Source of the DNA: Thiodiazotropha sp040507035
GTDB taxonomy: Bacteria > Pseudomonadota > Gammaproteobacteria > Chromatiales > Chromatiaceae
Length of the DNA stretch: 64,000 nt
Assembly (NCBI GenBank): GCA_040507035.1
Contig: JBEVVR010000014.1
Coordinates: forward strand, 124,001-188,000
Reading direction: 5' to 3'
Position numbers and translations under genes: made by a program. Numbering within the stretch: the stretch's first letter is position 1; each line of letters begins with the position of its first letter. The notes beneath the pieces were generated by a model. The model made no database searches, was not told the DNA's origin, and worked only from the letters and a program-made list of their open reading frames with translations. Shown here in pieces: positions 46,075 through 53,985 of the stretch.

Positions 46075-46653
46075 ATGGATACGCGTAAATTTTCTAATCC
46101 AGCCGCTATTCTGCTGGCATCACTTACTCTCGGGTTCTCCTCATCACTCTATGCGATTGATTACTCTTTTATAGAGGGCCGTTTTATTCTCGATGCGGAA
46201 TTCGACGATGTGAATGATGATGGCGACGGATTTCGCTTTGCCGGATCATTTCTGGTTACCAATGAGATCTATGCATTCGCTAAATACGATGATGTAGAAC
46301 TCGATGATTTTGATGTCGACTTTTCACTTTTAAGAATAGGTGCAGGATATATCCATCCCCTCAATGCCACCTGGGATGCCAATGTATCGATAGCCTATGC
46401 AGATGCTGAAGCCGATGGTCCAGGTTTTGAAGAGGATGACAGCGGATATGAACTCAGCGGCGGTGTCCGTGGAATGGTCAAACCGCAGATAGAGTTGCGT
46501 GCGTCATTGAACCACATTGATATAGAAGACAGCGACACCTACTTCACACTGGGTGCTGACTACTACCTGATGCCTAACGTCTCTGCCGGACTTGAGCTAG
46601 ACATGGGCGGTGATTATGAAACCATGTCCATTGGGGCTAAATTCTATTTCTAG
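46075..46653 (+). CDS. Outer membrane beta-barrel protein (OmpA-like barrel fold)
   Basis: The 192-residue protein has a signal peptide (AAILLASLTLGFSSSLYA) and about eight amphipathic strands: FRFAGSFLVTNEIYAFAKYD, LLRIGAGYIHPL, ANVSIAYADAEADG, GYELSGGVRGMV, ELRASLNHIDIED, YFTLGADYYLM and SIGAKFYF. It ends in Phe as outer membrane barrels do. The loops are very acidic. Function is unknown. Confidence 0.82.
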   Translation: MDTRKFSNPAAILLASLTLGFSSSLYAIDYSFIEGRFILDAEFDDVNDDGDGFRFAGSFLVTNEIYAFAKYDDVELDDFDVDFSLLRIGAGYIHPLNATWDANVSIAYADAEADGPGFEEDDSGYELSGGVRGMVKPQIELRASLNHIDIEDSDTYFTLGADYYLMPNVSAGLELDMGGDYETMSIGAKFYF

Positions 46654-46680
46654 GTAACCTCTGACTCATTTCTTTTCGTC

Positions 46681-46700
46681 ATCCCGGCGTATGCCGGGAT
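46681..46700. repeat. Short palindromic repeat, possible bidirectional terminator
   Basis: ATCCCGGC-GTAT-GCCGGGAT is a perfect 8-bp stem between two convergent genes. This palindrome type is widely dispersed in proteobacterial genomes and often sits at gene ends. Confidence 0.6.
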
Positions 46701-46710
46701 CAGGATGTGA

Positions 46711-46953
46711 TTAACTGGGTTGCTCCTGCCTTTGATAGTCGATCATCTTGATCAGTTTTCGCGCAACATAGTTGGCGAAATCATCCACATTCTCATAGTC
46801 ATGGGTGACGGCCAGTGTGGTGAGTTGCTGCATCAGGTCGCGGAGTTTTGTAATTTCTTCCAGACTGCGGCCGCAGGTGAGGCAGATTTCGCCGTTGTCA
46901 CGGCATGCGTTCTTACCTTGGCAGGGGGTAAAACGGGTCATGGTTTGGTCCAT
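46711..46953 (-). CDS. DUF1289-like small cysteine protein
   Basis: The 80-residue protein has four cysteines in PCQGKNAC-RDNGEI-CLTCGRSLEEI, which follows the DUF1289 pattern (PC-x3-C ... C-x2-CGRxxxEI) that may bind iron-sulfur or zinc. The C-terminal half is helical with DDFANYVARKLIKMI. It lies 12 bases after the SIR2-like gene and should share its NifA-type promoter. Function is unknown. Confidence 0.75.
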   Translation of the reverse strand: MDQTMTRFTPCQGKNACRDNGEICLTCGRSLEEITKLRDLMQQLTTLAVTHDYENVDDFANYVARKLIKMIDYQRQEQPS

Positions 46954-46965
46954 ACTACAATTTCT

Positions 46966-47853
46966 TTAACAGCCTACATCTTCCACCGAGTCGGTCTCCG
47001 CGCTGACTAGGCTGTCGGTTTCACCAACAAGATCTTCGATGTCAGCCTCGATGATCTCAATATTCATCTTTTTACAAAAGCGGCGCTCCTTGTCGTTGGG
47101 TTCGGGAATCAACGCCCAACCCGCAGGACTGCCTGCTGCATAGATGATATCAGAGAGTACCATGCGCTCTGTATCCCGATTCATCCTCAGGCCAAGAAAT
47201 AGGTATTGTTTGCCCTTGCGGTACGATTTAAGGAATTTCGGTATGGCGAAACCCCCCATCAACTCGGTGATGTAGTCGACATAGTCGGCATCGGATGCGA
47301 TATAGGTGGCATCGGGGAGGGGACTGCCCATGGGTTTGAATAACACCGGTAGTGTAGGGTCAACATCCGCCTGATCGATCTCCTTATCAGAATATTTTTC
47401 ACCGTCATAGTGATGGATACGGAATCTGTAGTCTGTGCCACCCACTCTTGCGATTCCTCGGATCAAGGTGTGCGGAGTAGTGCTGTAACTCTGTTGCAGT
47501 TGGATATCACGATTGATGTCTATGACATAGGGAGGTCTTAACTCGGCTAACCAAGCATGTGTGGAGGACCGGCTCCAACTCTGTCCTCCATAGAGGTCGT
47601 CAAGAAAGCGGTTAACCGCACTCCTGCCGCGTTTCAATTCAACATCCATCGCAGCTCGGGCAAACTCATACATCAGTCTTGGCGCCATGGGTTTGCCGTT
47701 ATTCATGGCGAGAATGAGGCTATCGCTATCGGCGGGAATAGGCTCACCTGTCTCAAAATGGGACGATCCTTTGAGTGCGCCTGCACCGAGATAGGGCACA
47801 ATGTCCCCTGTTTCAACACCCGTCTTGAGTGTCTGAAAATTGATATCCGCCAT
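46966..47853 (-). CDS. SIR2-like protein in the nif region
   Basis: The 295-residue protein starts at ATG 47853 with GGAGG seven bases upstream; upstream in-frame codons are not used. The N-terminal region IVPYLGAGALKGSSHFETGEP resembles the nucleotide-binding GAG motif of the SIR2-like fold. THAWLAELRPPYVIDINRD resembles the T-x-N/D-x-D region, VLFKPMGSP the KLHG region, and YLFLGLRMNRDTERMVL the later FIGYSL-type segment. Standard deacetylase zinc Cys pairs are absent. Such proteins can bind or hydrolyse NAD+ or ADP-ribose. It is read from a sigma54-type promoter with a NifA site and precedes the DUF1289-like gene. Its C-terminal tail ends in Cys. Confidence 0.7.
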   Translation of the reverse strand: MADINFQTLKTGVETGDIVPYLGAGALKGSSHFETGEPIPADSDSLILAMNNGKPMAPRLMYEFARAAMDVELKRGRSAVNRFLDDLYGGQSWSRSSTHAWLAELRPPYVIDINRDIQLQQSYSTTPHTLIRGIARVGGTDYRFRIHHYDGEKYSDKEIDQADVDPTLPVLFKPMGSPLPDATYIASDADYVDYITELMGGFAIPKFLKSYRKGKQYLFLGLRMNRDTERMVLSDIIYAAGSPAGWALIPEPNDKERRFCKKMNIEIIEADIEDLVGETDSLVSAETDSVEDVGC

Positions 47854-47890
47854 CGATTGCCTCCACAAAATTAGATCGATAATGATAGAT

Positions 47891-47906
47891 AGCAAGAGCC
47901 AGGCCA
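47891..47906 (-). promoter_or_regulatory. Sigma54 promoter of the SIR2-like/DUF1289 genes
   Basis: On the minus strand TGGCCTGGCTCTTGCT has GG-N10-GC spacing and matches TGGC-N-TG and TTGCT. The SIR2-like ATG lies 37 bases downstream. Confidence 0.65.
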
Positions 47907-47969
47907 ATCAGATAAAAACCGGATAAACAGGGTGTTACGGATAAGGTTCTATGTTCTGAATAGGTTGAA

Positions 47970-47985
47970 TGTAGGCTTTGTGACA
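47970..47985. promoter_or_regulatory. NifA upstream activator site, SIR2-like / DUF3144 intergenic
   Basis: TGTAGGCTTTGTGACA is an exact TGT-N10-ACA, 64 bases from the -24 of the SIR2-like promoter. A weaker element in the other direction (TGGCATGAATAGTGTT, 48066-48081) could let it also serve the DUF3144 gene. Confidence 0.6.
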
Positions 47986-48145
47986 ATAATTCGCTTATTG
48001 ATGGCTTGTTGATTGCCGGGCCGATAGCGAATGCCAGTGCTTAGATAATCGTTGCTGATCAAATTTGGCATGAATAGTGTTTATAGGATATCTAGTAGTT
48101 TTGCATCGCTGTTGGCAATCAAGTGGAGAGGTTGAGTATAGAATC

Positions 48146-48391
48146 ATGCAGGAATCTGATTTTCGTGAGGTCGCTGATGAGTTCATTCACCTGGCTAACG
48201 AGCTGAGTGAAGAGTGGGCGGCACCATTTCTCAGCGCAGCCTTTATGTATGCCGCGGCGTGGTATAATACCCACCAGTTTTATGCATCCGATGGTGCTGT
48301 GGAGAACCAGCAAAAGGCTATCGATTACTATTGTGATCAATATCGCAAGATGTTGATGGAGTGCATGCATGATTTTTCGGGAAGTAACTAA
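48146..48391 (+). CDS. DUF3144 family protein
   Basis: The 81-residue protein starts at ATG 48146 (MQESDFREVADEFIHLANEL). The pattern FIHLANEL ... VSAAFMYAAAWYN is typical of DUF3144, here as FLSAAFMYAAAWYN. It is helical and soluble. Function is unknown. Its stop overlaps the next start (TAATG). It may be driven by the weak sigma54-like element upstream. Confidence 0.75.
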   Translation: MQESDFREVADEFIHLANELSEEWAAPFLSAAFMYAAAWYNTHQFYASDGAVENQQKAIDYYCDQYRKMLMECMHDFSGSN

Positions 48392-48753
48392 TGAATCTTC
48401 AGACGGCCATTGATACACCCCACCCCGCGGCGCTTTGGGCGCAAACAGCACCTCTGGATCCACTGCAGATCGATTGCGTCACAGCTGTCATGCTTAAGAT
48501 CCTCGACCATAAGTGCAAAATGCTCCCGGAGGAGCAGATGGCGATGATGGCTATATACAGCGTGATAAAAGAGAGGAAGGGAGAACTCCTGGACAGCTCC
48601 ATTCATACCCGAATCGATGAGGCATTGCAGATCGGTGGCACGCTTTCCAACGAACGTATCCATGAACTGCGTCTTCATGCTGAAGCTACAATACCCAAGC
48701 CGGTTATGAAACATTTCAAAAGCTATCTGCGTGAATCTCTGTATGGCGTATGA
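48391..48753 (+). CDS. Hypothetical protein next to draT
   Basis: The 120-residue, mostly helical protein has no membrane segment; it contains two Cys (IDCVTAVMLKILDHKCKMLPEEQMAMM). It is translationally coupled to the DUF3144 gene and convergent with draT, leaving 12 bases. I do not recognise a family. Membership in a nif-linked pair with DUF3144 is inferred from overlap. Confidence 0.65.
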   Translation: MNLQTAIDTPHPAALWAQTAPLDPLQIDCVTAVMLKILDHKCKMLPEEQMAMMAIYSVIKERKGELLDSSIHTRIDEALQIGGTLSNERIHELRLHAEATIPKPVMKHFKSYLRESLYGV

Positions 48754-48765
48754 GCTGGTTATCGT

Positions 48766-49611
48766 TCATAGAATATCAACTCTGACGCGATAGACACCCC
48801 CGATCACCATGAATTCGTTTTCACCTTTCAATCTTCCGGGTAGGAGTCCGGGAAAGTAGAGTAGTTTCTCCAGGGGAACTTCCGCTTCCATTATATAGTC
48901 GCCAAACTCATCCGCCCGTTCACGTTCATCGGTGAAAGAGTTGATGTTGTTCAATAATAGGATGTAGTCGTGTTTGTCAGATTGCTGCAGTATCTCGTGC
49001 TCTTTGATGTGATTGATACCACGATAGAGTTTGAGGTGGGTCTGCATTGAATAGTGTTGTCTGACCTCATACTGACAAAATGTGTAGAGAAGATCGAGCT
49101 GAGACTCCAGGCCGTTGGTGTTGTAGAGTCCCTTGGCACGGTCACTGAGGTAGGTCAGGTAATCCGGGGTTGAATAGTCACCCAATGGACCACGGTGATT
49201 TCGTGGTAGCAGACCGAACCTGGACTCAACCCAGCTCTTTAACACAGCGGCCTCCTTGCCGTCCGGATCGAACATCCATCCGCGTAATATCCTCAAATAG
49301 TCTGCCTTGTCCCGCTTATAGCGACTCTGTTCCTCATCGAAACCGGCTTCATCCAGATGGTCGAGGAGAAAGCCTGATCTCATATAGTCCGAGAAGTGAA
49401 TGGCACGCTCCTCTCTTTTGCTGAGGCCTTGTAGCGATGAAAAAAGCTCATGGTGAAGCTCTCGCACACCATCAAGGGCAAGGGCCACGGGATGTTGCTG
49501 AAAGGTAAGGCTGCCGAGGATCACCGCGGGCAGGTTGCAGTGGTTGATAGGTAGCCGGGCATTGGCGGGTAGAGAGCTCGCCTGTGGCGCCGATTGTCTG
49601 TTTTCATCCAT
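48766..49611 (-). CDS. draT: NAD+-dinitrogen-reductase ADP-D-ribosyltransferase DraT
   Basis: The 281-residue protein has the DraT patterns INHCNLPAVILGSLTFQQHP and ALALDGVRELHHELF near the N-terminus. The ADP-ribosyltransferase core follows: LKLYRGINHIKEHE (R-G), LLNNINSFTDERERADEFGDYIMEAEVPLEKLLYFP (S-x-T, E region), and VIGGVYRVRV at the end. DraT modifies Arg101 of NifH when ammonium rises or light/energy falls. It is divergent from nifH. The ATG at 49611 is chosen; a longer frame begins at 49677. A NifA site overlaps this start codon. Confidence 0.92.
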   Translation of the reverse strand: MDENRQSAPQASSLPANARLPINHCNLPAVILGSLTFQQHPVALALDGVRELHHELFSSLQGLSKREERAIHFSDYMRSGFLLDHLDEAGFDEEQSRYKRDKADYLRILRGWMFDPDGKEAAVLKSWVESRFGLLPRNHRGPLGDYSTPDYLTYLSDRAKGLYNTNGLESQLDLLYTFCQYEVRQHYSMQTHLKLYRGINHIKEHEILQQSDKHDYILLLNNINSFTDERERADEFGDYIMEAEVPLEKLLYFPGLLPGRLKGENEFMVIGGVYRVRVDIL

Positions 49612-49614
49612 ACA
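49599..49614. promoter_or_regulatory. NifA upstream activator site of nifHDK
   Basis: TGTTTTCATCCATACA is an exact TGT-N10-ACA, 98 bases upstream of the nifH -24. It covers the draT start codon (49609-49611). A near match TGT-N10-ACC lies closer at 49628-49643. Confidence 0.55.
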
Positions 49615-49711
49615 TTTGCTGGGTGATTGTAGTGAACCCGACCTCAATCTGTCTTCTATTTTAATAAAGATAAACAAATAAAATCAATTAGTTAATTCGC
49701 GAATCCAGTTT

Positions 49712-49727
49712 TGGCACGGCGCTTGCT
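49712..49727 (+). promoter_or_regulatory. Sigma54 promoter of nifHDK
   Basis: TGGCACGGCGCTTGCT matches the full sigma54 consensus TGGCACG-N4-TTGCW. The nifH ATG lies 72 bases downstream. It is the best promoter in the window, as expected for the most expressed nif operon. Confidence 0.9.
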
Positions 49728-49799
49728 GGACAGAGGATGTCCAAGTGACCTTAAACGACTTTAGTCACAACTGAATCAACATTAGTAAGGAGATCCAAC

Positions 49800-50678
49800 A
49801 TGGCACTGCGTCAATGTGCAATCTACGGTAAAGGCGGCATCGGTAAGTCTACCACGACCCAGAACCTGGTCGCTGGTCTGGCCGAGCTGGGTAAAAAGGT
49901 AATGATCGTCGGTTGCGATCCCAAAGCGGACTCCACCCGCCTGATTCTGCACTCCAAAGCGCAGAACACCATCATGGAGATGGCTGCAGAGGCAGGTACC
50001 GTGGAAGATCTCGAGCTGGAAGATGTACTGAAAACCGGTTACGGCGATATCAAGTGCGTCGAGTCCGGTGGTCCTGAGCCTGGTGTCGGCTGCGCCGGCC
50101 GTGGCGTTATCACCGCCATCAACTTCCTCGAGGAAGAGGGCGCCTATGAAGACGACCTCGACTTCGTATTCTACGACGTACTCGGCGACGTGGTCTGTGG
50201 TGGTTTCGCCATGCCCATCCGTGAGAACAAAGCCCAGGAGATCTACATCGTTGTCTCCGGTGAGATGATGGCCATGTACGCTGCCAACAACATCTCCAAG
50301 GGTATCGTGAAGTACGCCAACTCTGGTGGTGTGCGTCTCGCCGGCCTGATCTGTAACTCGCGTAACACCGACCGTGAGGACGAGCTGATCGAGGCCCTGG
50401 CTGCCAAGCTGGGTACCCAGATGATTCACTTCGTGCCTCGTGACAACGCCGTGCAGCGTGCTGAGATCCGTCGTATGACCGTGATCGAGTATGACCCGAC
50501 TCACAAGCAAGCCGATGAGTATCGCACCCTGGCGCAAAAGGTTATCGACAACAAGCTGTTGGTGATTCCTGAGCCCTGCACCATGGATGAGCTGGAAGAC
50601 CTGTTGATGGAATTCGGCATCATGGAAGAGGAAGACGAGAGCATCGTCGGCCAGACTGCTGCAGCCGAGACTGCTTAA
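49800..50678 (+). CDS. nifH: Nitrogenase iron protein NifH
   Basis: The 292-residue protein has the P-loop GKGGIGKS (10-17), the 4Fe-4S ligands Cys98 (GVGCAGRGV) and Cys133 (GDVVCGGFAMP), and Arg101, the residue ADP-ribosylated by DraT. AAGGAG precedes the ATG. Codons are strongly biased (GGT, CGT, AAG), a sign of high expression. It transfers electrons to NifDK with ATP hydrolysis and also takes part in FeMo-co maturation. The C-terminal tail is acidic and Ala-rich. Confidence 0.99.
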   Translation: MALRQCAIYGKGGIGKSTTTQNLVAGLAELGKKVMIVGCDPKADSTRLILHSKAQNTIMEMAAEAGTVEDLELEDVLKTGYGDIKCVESGGPEPGVGCAGRGVITAINFLEEEGAYEDDLDFVFYDVLGDVVCGGFAMPIRENKAQEIYIVVSGEMMAMYAANNISKGIVKYANSGGVRLAGLICNSRNTDREDELIEALAAKLGTQMIHFVPRDNAVQRAEIRRMTVIEYDPTHKQADEYRTLAQKVIDNKLLVIPEPCTMDELEDLLMEFGIMEEEDESIVGQTAAAETA

Positions 50679-50691
50679 GCATCCTATTGAT

Positions 50692-50711
50692 GCCGGCCCG
50701 CAAGGGTCGGC
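50692..50711 (+). terminator. Hairpin between nifH and nifD
   Basis: GCCGGCCC-GCAA-GGGTCGGC forms an 8-bp stem with one G-T pair and a GCAA tetraloop, 13 bases after the nifH stop. No T-run follows. It fits an RNA-stability or partial termination structure that raises nifH relative to nifDK. Confidence 0.55.
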
Positions 50712-50744
50712 AACTCGACAGATCGATTTTTTCAAACCTGTGCA

Positions 50745-50759
50745 TCCACAGATTAGTGG
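50745..50759 (+). repeat. Leader repeat copy 1 (before nifD)
   Basis: TCCACAGATTAGTGG, able to form a CCAC/GTGG hairpin, lies 21 bases before the nifD ATG. An identical 15-base copy lies before nifK at 52337-52351. Confidence 0.6.
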
Positions 50760-50780
50760 TGGCAGGTGAAGGAGAATATT

Positions 50781-52262
50781 ATGTCAGCTATGACACGCGA
50801 AGAGACCGAAGCCCTCATCCAGGAGGTGCTCGAGGTCTATCCAGAAAAGGCACAGAAAGATCGCGCCAAACATCTCACGGTCAACGACCACGAGGTTGAG
50901 CAGTCGAAGAAGTGCATCACTTCCAACCGTAAGTCCCTGCCGGGTGTGATGACCATTCGTGGTTGTGCCTACGCCGGTTCCAAGGGTGTGGTCTGGGGTC
51001 CTATCAAGGACATGATCCACATCTCTCACGGTCCTGTCGGTTGTGGTCAGTACTCCCGTGCCGGCCGTCGTAACTACTATGTAGGTACCACCGGTATCAA
51101 CACCTTCGGCACCATGAACTTCACCTCCGATTTCCAGGAGAAGGATATCGTCTTCGGCGGCGACAAGAAGCTGTCCAAGCTCATGACCGAAATCGAGCAG
51201 CTGTTCCCGCTCAACAAGGGCATCACGGTTCAGTCCGAGTGTCCTATCGGCCTCATCGGTGACGACATCGAAGCCGTCTCCAAGCAGACTGCCAAAGAGA
51301 TCGAGAAGCCTGTGGTGCCTGTCCGTTGTGAGGGTTTCCGCGGTGTATCCCAGTCTCTGGGTCACCACATCGCCAACGACGCCGTGCGCGATTGGGTCCT
51401 GCACAACCGTGACAACGACACCAGCTTCGAGAGCACCGACTACGATGTGACCATCATCGGTGACTACAACATCGGTGGTGACGCCTGGTCCTCACGTACC
51501 CTGTTGGAAGAGATGGGTCTGCGTGTTATCGCTCAGTGGTCCGGTGACGGCACCCTGGCCGAGATGGAGAACACTCCCAAGGCCAAGCTGAACCTGCTCC
51601 ACTGCTATCGTTCCATGAACTACATCTCGCGTCACATGGAAGAGAAGTACGGTATTCCTTGGATGGAGTACAACTTCTTCGGTCCCACCAAGATCGCTGA
51701 GTCCCTGCGTAAGATCGCAGCGCACTTCGATGAGACCATCCAGGCCAACGCTGAGAAGGTTATCGAGAGATATAAGGCTGAGTTCGAGGCGGTTATCGCC
51801 AAGTATCGTCCACGTCTCGAAGGCAAGAAAGTGATGCTCTACGTCGGCGGTCTGCGTCCACGTCACATCATCGGCGCCTACGAAGATCTGGGTATGGAAG
51901 TTGTCGGTACCGGTTATGAGTTCGCGCATAACGATGACTACGACCGTACTATCAAGGATATGGGCAATGCGACTCTGATCTATGACGATGTCACAGGCTA
52001 TGAGTTCGAAGAGTTCGTTAAAAAGATTAAACCCGACCTGATCGGTTCCGGTATCAAAGAGAAGTACATCTTCCAGAAGATGGGTATCCCCTTCCGTCAG
52101 ATGCACTCCTGGGATTATTCCGGTCCTTACCACGGCTATGACGGCTTCGCCATCTTCGCCCGTGATATGGACATGACATTGAACAATCCCTGCTGGAGCA
52201 AGATCAAGGCACCCTGGTTGAAGGGTGAGGAAGAGGCAGAGGCTGCTGCAGCCGGCGCCTAA
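50781..52262 (+). CDS. nifD: Nitrogenase molybdenum-iron protein alpha chain NifD
   Basis: The 493-residue protein starts at ATG 50781 with GGAGAATATT upstream. P-cluster ligand regions are TIRGCAYAG, HGPVGCGQYS and SECPIGLIGDD. The FeMo-co Cys lies in NLLHCYRSMNY and its His in RQMHSWDYSGPYHGYD. It lacks the insert of clostridial NifD. With NifK it forms the MoFe protein that reduces N2. The short C-terminus ends in an Ala/Glu-rich tail. Confidence 0.99.
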   Translation: MSAMTREETEALIQEVLEVYPEKAQKDRAKHLTVNDHEVEQSKKCITSNRKSLPGVMTIRGCAYAGSKGVVWGPIKDMIHISHGPVGCGQYSRAGRRNYYVGTTGINTFGTMNFTSDFQEKDIVFGGDKKLSKLMTEIEQLFPLNKGITVQSECPIGLIGDDIEAVSKQTAKEIEKPVVPVRCEGFRGVSQSLGHHIANDAVRDWVLHNRDNDTSFESTDYDVTIIGDYNIGGDAWSSRTLLEEMGLRVIAQWSGDGTLAEMENTPKAKLNLLHCYRSMNYISRHMEEKYGIPWMEYNFFGPTKIAESLRKIAAHFDETIQANAEKVIERYKAEFEAVIAKYRPRLEGKKVMLYVGGLRPRHIIGAYEDLGMEVVGTGYEFAHNDDYDRTIKDMGNATLIYDDVTGYEFEEFVKKIKPDLIGSGIKEKYIFQKMGIPFRQMHSWDYSGPYHGYDGFAIFARDMDMTLNNPCWSKIKAPWLKGEEEAEAAAAGA

Positions 52263-52272
52263 TGGATAGCAA

Positions 52273-52300
52273 CCGGTGGTCGGTCTTAGCCGACCGCCGG
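52273..52300 (+). terminator. Hairpin between nifD and nifK
   Basis: CCGGTGGTCGG-TCTTAG-CCGACCGCCGG makes an 11-bp stem with one G-T pair, 10 bases after the nifD stop, without a T-run. It parallels the hairpins after nifH and nifK. Confidence 0.55.
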
Positions 52301-52336
52301 AAGCGACAAGCAGATTTAATCTTAACCAACCGTCTG

Positions 52337-52351
52337 TCCACAGATTAGTGG
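52337..52351 (+). repeat. Leader repeat copy 2 (before nifK)
   Basis: TCCACAGATTAGTGG is identical to the copy before nifD and lies 18 bases before the nifK ATG. The following bases (GGAGAAATATCATG here, GGAGAATATTATG before nifD) are also alike. Confidence 0.6.
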
Positions 52352-52369
52352 CGCGGTAGGAGAAATATC

Positions 52370-53941
52370 ATGAGCCAATCAGTCGATGACATTAAACCCA
52401 GCTATCCGCTGTTTCGTACTGACGAATACATTGAGACGCTGAAAAACAAGCAGGAAGCCTTCGAGGAGAAGCATCCTGAGGACAAGATCCAGCAGACTTT
52501 CCAGTGGACCACCACTGAAGAGTATAAAGAGCTGAACTTCAGCCGTGAGGCCCTGACCGTTAACCCGGCCAAGGCTTGTCAGCCCCTTGGCGCCGTTCTC
52601 TGTGCCCTGGGTTTTGAGAAGACCCTGCCTTATGTGCACGGTTCTCAGGGTTGTGTCGCCTACTTCCGTACCTACTTCAACCGTCATTTCAAAGAGCCGG
52701 TGGCCTGTGTCTCCGACTCCATGACTGAAGATGCGGCGGTATTCGGTGGCCAGAAGAACATGTTCGCCGGTCTGGAGAACGCCAAGGCCCTCTACAAGCC
52801 TGAGATGATCGCTGTCTCTACCACTTGTATGGCCGAGGTTATCGGTGACGACCTCAACGCCTTCATCGGCAACGCCAAGAAGGAAGGTCACATCGAAGAG
52901 GACTTCCCCACACCTTTCGCCCATACCCCGAGCTTTGTCGGTTCCCACACCACCGGTTGGGACAACATGTTCGAAGGTATCCAGCGTTACTTCACCCTCA
53001 ACTACATGGAAGACAAAGAGGTTGGCAGCAACGGCAAGATCAACATCGTGCCCGGTTTCGAGACCTATCTCGGCAACTACCGTGTAATGAAGCGCATGAT
53101 GGAAGAGATGGGTGTCGAGTACAGCCTGCTGTGCGATCCCACCGAAGTGCTGGATACCCCGGCCGACGGTGAGTACCGCATGTATGACGGCGGCACCACC
53201 ATCGATGAGATCAAGGATGCGCCTAACGCCATCGATACCCTTTACCTGCAGCCCTGGCAGTCAGTCAAGAGCCGTAAGTTCACCAAGAACACCTGGAAGC
53301 AGCCTGCCACCGACGTGGCCATCCCCATGGGTCTGGAAGCTACCGACGAGTTCCTGATGAAGGTCTCCGAGCTGACCGGTAAGCCGATCTCCGAGTCTCT
53401 GACCCGTGAGCGCGGTATCCTGGTCGACATGATGACCGACAGCCACGCCTGGTTGCACGGCAAGAAGTTCGGTCTCTACGGTGATGCCGACTTCGTCATG
53501 GGTATGGCCAAGTTCCTCATGGAGCTGGGTGCCGAGCCGACTCAGGTTCTGTGTAACCATGCCAACAAGCGTTGGAAAAAGGCGATGGAGAAGATCCTGG
53601 CTGACTCACCTTATGGTCAGAACAGCGAGGTTCACATTGGTAAGGATCTGTGGCACTTCCGTTCACTGATGTTCACCAACAAGCCTGACTTCATGATCGG
53701 TAACTCTTACGGCAAGTTCATCCAGCGCGATACCTTGCACAAGGGTAAAGAGCATGAAGTACCGCTGATCCGCATCGGTTTCCCGATCTTCGATCGTCAC
53801 CACATGCATCGTGACACCACCCTGGGTTACGAAGGTGCCATGTATATGTTGAGGATGTTGGTCAACTCCGTACTCGAGCGTCTCGACGAAGAGACCCGCG
53901 GTATGGGTACCACCGACTTCAACTACGACCTGGTGCGTTAA
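52370..53941 (+). CDS. nifK: Nitrogenase molybdenum-iron protein beta chain NifK
   Basis: The 523-residue protein carries P-cluster ligand regions AKACQPLGAV, HGSQGCVAYFRTYFNRHF and STTCMAEVIGDD. The N-terminal extension of Azotobacter/Klebsiella type (TTTEEYKELNFSREALTVNPAKAC in outline) is present, marking a group I Mo-nitrogenase. Codon use is biased like nifH and nifD. It pairs with NifD in the MoFe tetramer. Confidence 0.99.
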   Translation: MSQSVDDIKPSYPLFRTDEYIETLKNKQEAFEEKHPEDKIQQTFQWTTTEEYKELNFSREALTVNPAKACQPLGAVLCALGFEKTLPYVHGSQGCVAYFRTYFNRHFKEPVACVSDSMTEDAAVFGGQKNMFAGLENAKALYKPEMIAVSTTCMAEVIGDDLNAFIGNAKKEGHIEEDFPTPFAHTPSFVGSHTTGWDNMFEGIQRYFTLNYMEDKEVGSNGKINIVPGFETYLGNYRVMKRMMEEMGVEYSLLCDPTEVLDTPADGEYRMYDGGTTIDEIKDAPNAIDTLYLQPWQSVKSRKFTKNTWKQPATDVAIPMGLEATDEFLMKVSELTGKPISESLTRERGILVDMMTDSHAWLHGKKFGLYGDADFVMGMAKFLMELGAEPTQVLCNHANKRWKKAMEKILADSPYGQNSEVHIGKDLWHFRSLMFTNKPDFMIGNSYGKFIQRDTLHKGKEHEVPLIRIGFPIFDRHHMHRDTTLGYEGAMYMLRMLVNSVLERLDEETRGMGTTDFNYDLVR

Positions 53942-53947
53942 TCGATA

Positions 53948-53974
53948 GCCGGTGGCGCGGAATGCGCCACCGGC
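53948..53974 (+). terminator. Hairpin after nifK
   Basis: GCCGGTGGCGC-GGAAT-GCGCCACCGGC is a perfect 11-bp stem six bases after the nifK stop. ATCGAT follows instead of T residues, so partial termination or 3-prime end protection is more likely than full termination. Confidence 0.6.
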
Positions 53975-53985
53975 ATCGATTAACG

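Noticed and set aside
45861..46088. 75-codon frame before the outer membrane protein
   Set aside because: GTG start without ribosome site; it overlaps the start of a clear gene and is probably leader DNA.
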